Source: Bradyrhizobium sp. NAS80.1 (lineage in GTDB: Bacteria; Pseudomonadota; Alphaproteobacteria; Rhizobiales; Xanthobacteraceae). From it: a DNA stretch of 58,764 bases. Shown here piece after piece: positions 52,804 through 58,764 of this stretch; position 1 is the stretch's first letter; each line of letters starts with the position of its first letter. The DNA lies in contig NZ_LGHL01000043.1 of NCBI RefSeq assembly GCF_001908205.1, forward strand, positions 1 through 58,764, in the 5' to 3' direction. Below the pieces are notes generated by a model. The model saw nothing but the letters and a program-made list of their open reading frames with translations. It had not been told where the DNA came from and ran no database searches. A program made the position numbers and the translations under genes.

Positions 52804-52952
52804 TCGATCGGTCGCGCTTGTGGCAGCAATCTCGCTCGAAATGTACGTTGCACCGCGGAGGATCTCCGCAGGCTGCCGAGGCCGCGATCGCCGAGGTGCT
52901 GGATTCGATCGGAGACACATGCCCTGAGTGTCCGCCCGAGGACTTCGTCTAA
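52800..52952 (+). CDS. Small protein with a conserved CPEC tail, 50 aa
   Basis: A TTG at 52800 overlaps the peptidase stop and leads to RGGSPQAAEAAIAEVLDS and IGDTCPECPPEDFV, ending at TAA 52950. The last 18 codons match the remnant at 39605-39776 with only two base changes. The CPEC pair could bind zinc. I do not recognise the function. The start is uncertain: no good ribosome-binding site, and the N-terminal part (up to about residue 20) is atypical. Confidence 0.45.
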   Translation: MIDRSRLWQQSRSKCTLHRGGSPQAAEAAIAEVLDSIGDTCPECPPEDFV

Positions 52953-53262
52953 AGCTGCGACTGGTCCTGGTCGCTATGGACCAACCTGATGAGCGGCGAT
53001 TGTGAGGGGATCAGGCGATGGGCAGGTCGCGGCAAGGTGCGAAAATGGCCAATCACCGGAAGACGATCTCACTTTCGTCGTAAGGCGCGAACGCTTGGTC
53101 GATCGCGTTTGGCTGCATGTAAAGACCACCGCATGCACCGTCGAGAAAGCGGCGCACAGCTCCGCCCGGCAGTTCGTGGCCGAGCTAATCTTCACCATAG
53201 ACCGCGCAATGGACCAGTTCGCCGGCCTCAATCTTCGCTAGTCGATTGCGCTTCCCGGCCCG
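52953..53262. other. Gap with short opposing frames, no supported gene
   Basis: One plus-strand frame (53002-53241) and one minus-strand frame overlap here. Neither shows a recognised domain or a good ribosome-binding site. Confidence 0.4.
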
Positions 53263-54036
53263 CTAGGACTGCGGAAGCGCCACGCCCGTCATCTCGCGCA
53301 ACATGTCGACGAGTTTGTCCTGAAAGCCGGGATCCACTACTTCGCTGGCCGGCTCCTGATGCCGGAGGTGATGCCAGTAGCACCCACTGACCAGCGCGGC
53401 TGGATCATCGCTCACGGCCAGCCAAGTCTGTGTCTTCTGACCCGTTTCGACATCGACCGGAGCGCCCGCGCCGCCCATCTTCGTACGCGCCCATCCGGGA
53501 TCCACCGCATTACTCAAGACCTTCGGCCAGCGTCGCGCCAGTACGTACGTCAGCGCGACGACGTGCAGTTTGCTTTCGGCGTAGGCCTTTGCCGAATCCC
53601 AAGACCTTTTCGTCCAGTCTAGGTCGGCCAGCGAGCCTTCCCCGCCGCGATGCAGCCCACTGCTGAGATAAACCAATCTTGCGGGGCGCTCGATCAGTGC
53701 CGTCAGCAAGTACGGCGCAATGGTATTGATTGCCAAGGTGACGGCATGACCTTCCGGCGTCGAGCCGCGGCTCCGCTGCGTGTAGACACCCGCGTTGTGG
53801 ATGACCGCATCCATGCGCCCGATCGCGTTGACCTGTTCCGCCATGCTCCTAGTCTCGGCGCCGCGCTGCAGGTCCCCAACCACAATTCCCTCGGCGCGCG
53901 ACGCGAGCCCTCCGAGCGCTGTGGCGCGATCGGCCGACCGCGCGTGCAACACCACTCGGTAACCTTGATCAAGGAGCGATTGCGCTGCCGCCCGGCCGAG
54001 GCCGTCCGTGCTGCCGGTGATGAAGACGATGGCCAT
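53263..54036 (-). CDS. SDR-family oxidoreductase
   Basis: This 257-residue protein has the cofactor motif [20 protein letters not shown], the NAG motif in [10 protein letters not shown] and the catalytic YAESK preceded by [11 protein letters not shown] (Ser) for the Ser-Tyr-Lys triad. The length and pattern fit retinol-dehydrogenase-like SDRs that use NADP. It lies at the end of a minus-strand group with cupin, tautomerase and carboxymuconolactone-decarboxylase-like genes. Substrate unknown. Confidence 0.85.
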   Translation of the reverse strand: MAIVFITGSTDGLGRAAAQSLLDQGYRVVLHARSADRATALGGLASRAEGIVVGDLQRGAETRSMAEQVNAIGRMDAVIHNAGVYTQRSRGSTPEGHAVTLAINTIAPYLLTALIERPARLVYLSSGLHRGGEGSLADLDWTKRSWDSAKAYAESKLHVVALTYVLARRWPKVLSNAVDPGWARTKMGGAGAPVDVETGQKTQTWLAVSDDPAALVSGCYWHHLRHQEPASEVVDPGFQDKLVDMLREMTGVALPQS

Positions 54037-54084
54037 GCGCTGCTCCTCCCGACTCTTCAGAACGTACTCTACAACGCCTACGCA

Positions 54085-54486
54085 TCACTTCCGATACTGG
54101 TCGTCGCTCACCTTCTCCATCCAATCGACGTTCTTACCACCGATAGACTCCTGGATCGCGATATGGGTCATGGCGGTCGTCGGCGAAGCGCCGTGCCAGT
54201 GCTTCAGCCCAGGCGGAAACCAGACGACGTCACCGGGGCGTATCTCCTCGACCGGGCCGCCCTCGCGCTGCACCCATCCCTGCCCGGCGGTGACGATCAG
54301 CGTCTGGCCCAGAGGATGAGTGTGCCACGCGGTTCGAGCGCCCGGTTCGAAAGTGACTTGGCCCGCGCCAACGCGCGCTGGATCCGGAGCCTGGAAGAGC
54401 GGGTCTATGCGGACCGTCCCGGTAAACCAGTCGTCGGGGCCCTTCTGTGAGGGACGTGATCCGTTTCTCTTGATGTCGATTTCCAT
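54085..54486 (-). CDS. Cupin-domain protein
   Basis: This 133-residue protein starts at the ATG at 54486 after AGAGGAAACTC. It has a single cupin barrel: [20 protein letters not shown] and [20 protein letters not shown], then [10 protein letters not shown] with metal-binding His residues. Family relatives are small dioxygenase- or isomerase-like cupins. An upstream in-frame extension from a TTG at 54588 gives [14 protein letters not shown], a Tat-like leader, so an exported form is possible. Together with the tautomerase and CMD-like genes it suggests oxidative or aromatic metabolism. Confidence 0.78.
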   Translation of the reverse strand: MEIDIKRNGSRPSQKGPDDWFTGTVRIDPLFQAPDPARVGAGQVTFEPGARTAWHTHPLGQTLIVTAGQGWVQREGGPVEEIRPGDVVWFPPGLKHWHGASPTTAMTHIAIQESIGGKNVDWMEKVSDDQYRK

Positions 54487-54601
54487 ATGAGTTTCCTCTT
54501 TTGCTTCGGATGCAAGTGCCTCCGCCCCGTGAAACCTGATCGCAGCAGCGGCGCTGCCGCCGATCAGCACGCGCCTGCGTGTGATCAATGCACGTCTCCG
54601 C

Positions 54602-54831
54602 TCATCGCGGGTCGTAACCGAGTTGTTTGTAGATGGTAGCCTGCTTATCGATGATGTCGGGCTTGTAGACCCTTGTTGTCCAATCCCTCGGTTCGACGTC
54701 TTCGATGCCAACCGAAACGGATTCTCCCCCGTAATTGAGTGTAGTGTCACCGCCTCGGTGACCGCTTGCGCGAGCGCCTCCTTCTGCCGCTCGGACTTAC
54801 CCGCATAGAGCTTGACGATGACGTGCGGCAT
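54602..54831 (-). pseudogene. 4-oxalocrotonate tautomerase-like gene, frameshifted
   Basis: The ATG at 54831 gives [20 protein letters not shown] with Pro as first mature residue, the catalytic nucleophile of the tautomerase superfamily. After AQAVTEAVT the frame breaks near 54755. The rest reads [39 protein letters not shown] and ends YDPR in the other frame at 54602. One missing base explains it. Also possible as sequencing error. The normal product would be about 76 residues, a single-domain tautomerase. Confidence 0.65.
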
Positions 54832-54842
54832 TACTCGGCTCC

Positions 54843-55535
54843 TTAGTGCGGACGCTTTTCGATCACGTCCTTGACGACCGGCGCCGCGGAGAACGCGTTG
54901 GGCCAACCGGCGTAGAAGGCTAGATGGCCTAGCACCTCGCCGGCCTCATCCGGCGTCAGTCCGTTGTCCATCGCGCGGTTCAGATGGTAGGTGATCTGAG
55001 CGACCTGACCGGTCGCGATGAGAGCGCTCACGGTGACGAGGCTGCGGTCGCGGGGAGCGAGAGCCGGCCTGAGCCAGAGATCCCGGAAGAGCACGTCGGT
55101 GGTGTACTGGACAAGGCTTGGCGTGATTTGCCCGAACTGCTCTCCGACGCGCGTCGCCCGCTGCCTTTCGGCCGCCTCATCAAGCGGAAGCTGCGGCCCC
55201 GCGGCCGGCGGGAGCTCAGGGACCCCGATGTTGCGATCCTTGAACACCTCCCTCGCCGCCGGGATCGCATCCATCGCGTTCGCCCAGCCGGTGTAGAAAG
55301 CCAAATGCGTGATGATCTCCGATATCTCCGACGGCTTCACGCCGTTGTCGAGCGCGAGTGCCAGGTAGTACGGCAGTTCGACGGTCTGGTCGCGGGCGAC
55401 AAGTGCGGCGACGGTGACGATGCTGCGGTCTCGGCGAGAAAGGCCCGGTCGCTTCCACAAATCGCCGAGGACGAACTTTTGCGCATAGCCTTCGAGGGCT
55501 GGAGCGACGGCGCGGACGTCTTCCGATTTTAGCAT
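54843..55535 (-). CDS. Carboxymuconolactone-decarboxylase-like protein, two domains
   Basis: This 230-residue protein contains two AhpD/CMD-type repeats: [20 protein letters not shown] with [20 protein letters not shown], and [20 protein letters not shown] with [20 protein letters not shown]. Missing Cys-x-x-Cys, so a peroxidase role of the AhpD type is unlikely. The upstream ATG at 55618, which overlaps the MFS stop as ATGA, would add a signal peptide (MRTLAATLLSF, then FAGTAAGQTP in the shifted frame), so the true protein is probably exported and the current start is only the first open ATG after a missing C near 55594. Confidence 0.8.
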   Translation of the reverse strand: MLKSEDVRAVAPALEGYAQKFVLGDLWKRPGLSRRDRSIVTVAALVARDQTVELPYYLALALDNGVKPSEISEIITHLAFYTGWANAMDAIPAAREVFKDRNIGVPELPPAAGPQLPLDEAAERQRATRVGEQFGQITPSLVQYTTDVLFRDLWLRPALAPRDRSLVTVSALIATGQVAQITYHLNRAMDNGLTPDEAGEVLGHLAFYAGWPNAFSAAPVVKDVIEKRPH

Positions 55536-55614
55536 GGTGTGGGCTCCTTCGATGGGCGTCTGTCCGGCGGCGGTGCCGGCGAACAGAAAGAAAGCAGGGT
55601 CGCTGCGAGCGTTC

Positions 55615-56823
55615 TCATTGTGGTGATCCTTCCAAGGTCGTCGGGTTCGCGATCAGCCACCAGGCGACAAGCGAAGCGCACAGCACGGTCGCCGAACTAA
55701 CCAGAAACAGAACGTTCAACCTCGCCCCGGCCGCGATCAATCCGAGCGTCGGGCTGGCGAGGCCCTGGGCGAGATCGAGGAACGCGGTATAGGCGCCCAT
55801 GGCCAGGCCGCGGCTTTGTGCCGGTACGCGGCGGACCGCTTCGACGCCGAAGCCCGGATAGACCAGCGAGAAGCCGAAGCCAGTGAGCACTGCACCGGCA
55901 AGCGCGATCTCGGGACGGACGGCCAGCCAGATCAGCGCCTGGCCGACGGCTTCGATCGCAGCGCAGACCAGCGCGACCTTCGCGCCGCCGATCTTGTCGG
56001 CCAAGTGGCTGAAGAACAGCCTGGCCAGGATGAAGGCGACCGCATAGGCCGTGTAGGCGGACCATCCGTTGGCCCAGCCCCTCGTCGCGAACAGCAAGGC
56101 GACGAACGTCGTCACGGCACCGAAGCCCACGGAGCCGAGCGCCGAGCCGAGGCCTGGCACCCAGACGGCGCCGATCACTTCGACGAACGAGGCCCGCGCG
56201 TGCTTCGCTGGCGCGACCGCCGGAACCAGCGCGACGAGCGGCAGAGCACCGAGCGGAGCCGACGTGGTGGCCAGGGAGATCGCCGCGAAGCCGTGGGCCG
56301 CATACAGAGCGGAGCCGGCGGGCGCGCCGATCGCGAAGGCCGCAAACATGGCCGACCCAACCCAGGCGATGACCTTGCCGGTGTTGCTCGAAGGGACGAG
56401 CGCCAATCCCCAACTCACGGCGGCTGTAATGATGAAGCTTTCCGCTCCGCCGAGCAGCGCGCGGCCCAAAAGGAGGATCGCGACCGAAATCAACGGAGAT
56501 CCACTGAAGCCGAGCGATTGCAGATAGAGCAGCCCGGAGGCGGCCGCCGCGAGCAGGCCGGCGACGACCCCGCGCTTCGCCCCACGCGCGTCGGAGAAGT
56601 GACCCGCCCATGGTCGTGAGATCAACGATGCGGCGAACTGGCTTCCGGCGACGAACCCCACCATGAACGTGCCGAAACCCAGTTCGTCGTGCACGTGGAG
56701 GGGAAGAACGGGCATCGCCACACCGATGACGAGAAATGCCACGAAGACCACACCCATGATGGGCAGCAACGTGGTCGTGATGCCGGGAGTAGAGACGGGC
56801 TCCTGCATGGCCGCGATCGACAT
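55615..56823 (-). CDS. MFS transporter
   Basis: This 402-residue protein has about twelve membrane helices and an MFS signature in GSQFAASLISRPWAGHFSDA (loop 2-3). It is full length. Family resemblance is to arabinose-efflux/YfcJ-like permeases of uncertain substrate. The stop overlaps the next gene's probable start by ATGA, so the two are translationally coupled. It starts 4 bp after the upstream SDR gene. Confidence 0.85.
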   Translation of the reverse strand: MSIAAMQEPVSTPGITTTLLPIMGVVFVAFLVIGVAMPVLPLHVHDELGFGTFMVGFVAGSQFAASLISRPWAGHFSDARGAKRGVVAGLLAAAASGLLYLQSLGFSGSPLISVAILLLGRALLGGAESFIITAAVSWGLALVPSSNTGKVIAWVGSAMFAAFAIGAPAGSALYAAHGFAAISLATTSAPLGALPLVALVPAVAPAKHARASFVEVIGAVWVPGLGSALGSVGFGAVTTFVALLFATRGWANGWSAYTAYAVAFILARLFFSHLADKIGGAKVALVCAAIEAVGQALIWLAVRPEIALAGAVLTGFGFSLVYPGFGVEAVRRVPAQSRGLAMGAYTAFLDLAQGLASPTLGLIAAGARLNVLFLVSSATVLCASLVAWWLIANPTTLEGSPQ

Positions 56824-56827
56824 GGCC

Positions 56828-57570
56828 TCAGAGCTCCTGCCTGGTGGGCCGGTAGAGGATCTCGTTGATGTCGACCTCGGGAGGCTGGCTCAGCGCGAAC
56901 GCGACAGCCCTCGCGAACGACTCAGCCGGCACAGCGACCTGCGCATAGAAGTCGCGCAGACGCTCGGCGGCCCCCGGATCGCTGACGGTGTTCGGAAGCT
57001 CGGTCGCCACGGCGCCCGGCGAGATCACCGTCGTCCGGATGTTGTAGGGCTTCACTTCCTGCCGAAGGCCTTCCGACAGCGCGCGGACGGCGAACTTCGT
57101 CGCCGCGTAGACTGCGAACCCCGGGCCCACACGATGGCCGGCGACCGACGAAACATTGATGAAGTGATCCGCCTTCTGCCGCTGCATGTGCGGAAGTGCG
57201 GCGGCGATGCCGTATGTCTCCCCTTTGAGGTTGACGTCGATCATCCGATCCCACTCGTCGATCTTCAGTTGCTCGAGGGGAGCCTGAGGCATCAGGCCGG
57301 CATTGTTGATCATGACGACGACGCGGCCGTACACCCGCACCGCCGCGTCGACGAGTGCCTTCACCTGCTCGCGGCGCGTCACGTCGGTTTCCAGAGCCAA
57401 GGCCTTGCCGCCGCGCGCCTCGATGTCCTTCGCCAGCGCCTGGAGCCGGTCCACCCGTCGGGCGTCGAGCACGACGGTCGCGCCCTGTGCCGAGAGGAGC
57501 CGCGCAGTAGCCTCGCCAAGCCCGCTGCTCGCGCCCGTCACGACGACGATCTTGTCCTTGATTCAGCCAT
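56828..57570 (-). CDS. SDR-family oxidoreductase (frameshifted near its start)
   Basis: This is a classical SDR of about 247 residues: [20 protein letters not shown], then [42 protein letters not shown] and [14 protein letters not shown]. As written, the long frame begins only at 57541. An ATG at 57570 after AAGGACCT gives MAE, and one missing A at GAATCAAGG would continue as IKDKIVVV. Thus the true start is 57570 and the break is at about 57560. It is the first gene of the minus-strand group, divergent from the LysR gene. Confidence 0.82.
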
Positions 57571-57621
57571 AGGTCCTTGCCTTCTTGCTGGAACCGGCCC
57601 TGCCGTCCGACGCCAATCCGA

Positions 57622-57652
57622 ACCTAAGACTTCCGCAGTCGTCCGATTAGGT
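57622..57652. promoter_or_regulatory. Inverted repeat in the SDR/lysR divergent promoter
   Basis: ACCTAA at 57622-57627 and TTAGGT at 57647-57652 form 6-bp arms separated by 19 bases, in the 119-bp gap between the SDR and LysR genes. LysR regulators often bind such partly symmetric sites near their own divergent promoter. No exact T-N11-A core was verified. Confidence 0.4.
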
Positions 57653-57689
57653 GATAGATTTCGAATGCGGTCATTAGCCAGGCTTATCA

Positions 57690-58589
57690 ATGAATCGAGA
57701 CGACGCCAGCGATCTCCTCGCTTTCCTCGCCGTGGCGCGGGAGCGCAGCTTCACGCGCGCCGCGGCGAAGCTCGGCATGACGCAGTCCGCCCTCAGTCAA
57801 ATCATCCGGAATCTGGAGGAGAGGCTCGGTGTACGATTGTTGAACCGGACAACGCGCAGCGTCACGCCAACTCAGGCCGGAGAACAACTGTTCCTAAGCG
57901 TCGGACCCAAGTTCACGGAGATGGACGCCGATCTCGCTGCGCTTAGCGAGTTGCGCGAAAAGCCTGCCGGGACCGTCCGGCTGACGGCGACGGAGTTCGC
58001 TGCCTCCGAAATCCTCCTGCCAGCACTCGGGAAGATCCTGCCCAAATACCCCGATATCCATGTCGAGGTGATCATCGACTACGGGCTCACCAACATCGTG
58101 GCGCAGCAGGTTGACGCGGGCATCCGCCCCGGCGAGCTCGTCGCAAAGGACATGATCGCCGTACGCGTCAGCCCCGATCTCCGGATGGCAGTCGTCGGCT
58201 CGCCCTCCTACTTCGCCGTTCGCAAACGGCCGAAGACGCCTCAGGATCTAACCCAGCATAACTGCCTCAACCTTCGCCTGCCGACGCATGGCGGCACCCT
58301 CTACGCGTGGGAATTCGAGAAGGATGGGCGGGAGCTCAACGTGCGGGTCGAAGGACAGCTTGTGTTCAACAGCGCCGGCCTTCTTCTGGACGGAGCGTTG
58401 AAGGGTCTTGGTCTTGCCTACCTCACGGAGAGACACGTGCAGCCGTACGTCTCAAAAGGTCGGCTTGTTCGCGTGCTGTCGGATTGGTGCCCCCCCTTCT
58501 CGGGTTATCACCTCTACTATCCCAGTCGGCGGCAGCCCTCGCCCGCCTTCTCACTCCTAGTCGATGCGCTCCGCTACAGGGGGCGCTAA
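57690..58589 (+). CDS. LysR-family transcriptional regulator
   Basis: This 299-residue protein has the N-terminal winged HTH (FLAVARERSFTRAAAKLGMT, then QSALSQIIRNLEERLGVRLL and NRTTRSVTPTQAG) and a periplasmic-binding-like effector domain (residues 90-295). The gene is divergent from the SDR-MFS-CMD-tautomerase-cupin-SDR group, which it probably controls. Effector unknown. Confidence 0.92.
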   Translation: MNRDDASDLLAFLAVARERSFTRAAAKLGMTQSALSQIIRNLEERLGVRLLNRTTRSVTPTQAGEQLFLSVGPKFTEMDADLAALSELREKPAGTVRLTATEFAASEILLPALGKILPKYPDIHVEVIIDYGLTNIVAQQVDAGIRPGELVAKDMIAVRVSPDLRMAVVGSPSYFAVRKRPKTPQDLTQHNCLNLRLPTHGGTLYAWEFEKDGRELNVRVEGQLVFNSAGLLLDGALKGLGLAYLTERHVQPYVSKGRLVRVLSDWCPPFSGYHLYYPSRRQPSPAFSLLVDALRYRGR

Positions 58590-58705
58590 TCGCTCCGTCG
58601 CGCCGCGCAGGAGAACCATTGCGCCTTCGGTCGCTGCAAATGTAGTCGCCATCACCCATCTACGAACGGCGCGTAGGTCCTCAGGACGAAAGCTGTCAAC
58701 GTGTG

Positions 58706-58764
58706 TCACAGCCCCATCATGCGCAAGATGATGCCGCCGTAATTGTAGCCATGACGGTGGCGGC
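58706..58764 (-). CDS. C-terminal end of a small His/Gly/Tyr-rich protein (starts beyond window)
   Basis: The minus-strand frame from the right edge ends RHRHGYNYGGIILRMMGL then TGA at 58706-58708. The composition looks like small exported HHGY-rich proteins. Only 18 residues are visible, so the identity is tentative. Confidence 0.35.
   Translation of the reverse strand, partial: RHRHGYNYGGIILRMMGL

Noticed and set aside
1..58764. CRISPR array, tRNA or rRNA genes
   Set aside because: No regular repeat-spacer pattern and no recognised tRNA or rRNA sequence was found by eye.

Overview
The window looks like chromosome from a Bradyrhizobium-type alphaproteobacterium (Rhizobiales). Supporting signs are high GC, GC-ending codons, long operons of ABC and TRAP uptake systems, Tat-exported oxidoreductases, and several small secreted or DNA-binding proteins and decayed fragments of kinds I associate with that genus. 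No rRNA, tRNA or CRISPR array was recognised. The genus is inference.

Left edge (1-5.8 kb): a secreted Gly/His-rich protein running off the edge, a chimeric scar joining a ketopantoate-reductase remnant to a nuclease remnant, a small conserved-looking protein, and a TRAP transporter (dctPQM) on the minus strand.

Core (6.1-28.2 kb): one plus-strand block, probably a single transcription unit. It encodes a complete Liv-type ABC importer with an AraC-family regulator inside it. The importer ATPase LivF is fused to a Tm-1-like (UPF0261) domain, followed by the matching PEP-hydrolase-like TIM barrel. Next come a very long SPFH/flotillin-like protein, two SRPBCC proteins, and a molybdenum hydroxylase (FAD, 2Fe-2S and a Mo subunit split into two genes) with its MoxR/VWA maturation pair. 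A hydrolytic tail follows: amidohydrolase, metallo-beta-lactamase fold lactonase-like protein, a fused SMP-30/isochorismatase-like protein and an FMN oxidoreductase. Together these suggest uptake, Mo-dependent hydroxylation and ring or amide hydrolysis of an unidentified, perhaps N-heteroaromatic, compound. This is the best candidate for an undescribed system.

Accessory zone (28.2-39.8 kb): an IS1182-type element sits just past the operon. It is followed by two exported oxidoreductases around a wrecked MFS gene, an NDUFA9-like protein, several truncated genes, and a ribbon-helix-helix protein with a palindromic operator-like site.

D-amino-acid island (39.8-51.0 kb): nine minus-strand genes, tightly packed. 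They encode N-acyl-D-amino-acid deacylase, a peptide-type ABC importer, D-amino-acid dehydrogenase, a ThDP enzyme, a TetR regulator and an uncharacterised protein, with a palindrome at the promoter end. Near-identical 54-bp sequences encoding the same peptide tail flank a 13-kb segment that contains this island.

Right part (51.0-58.8 kb): cyclase and autotransporter fragments, a C13-type cysteine peptidase, and a minus-strand group (SDR, MFS, carboxymuconolactone-decarboxylase-like, tautomerase, cupin, SDR) divergent from a LysR regulator.

A recurring feature is single-base frameshifts in otherwise good genes, several in short homopolymers. These suggest sequencing or assembly indels, although some loci are decayed beyond that explanation.
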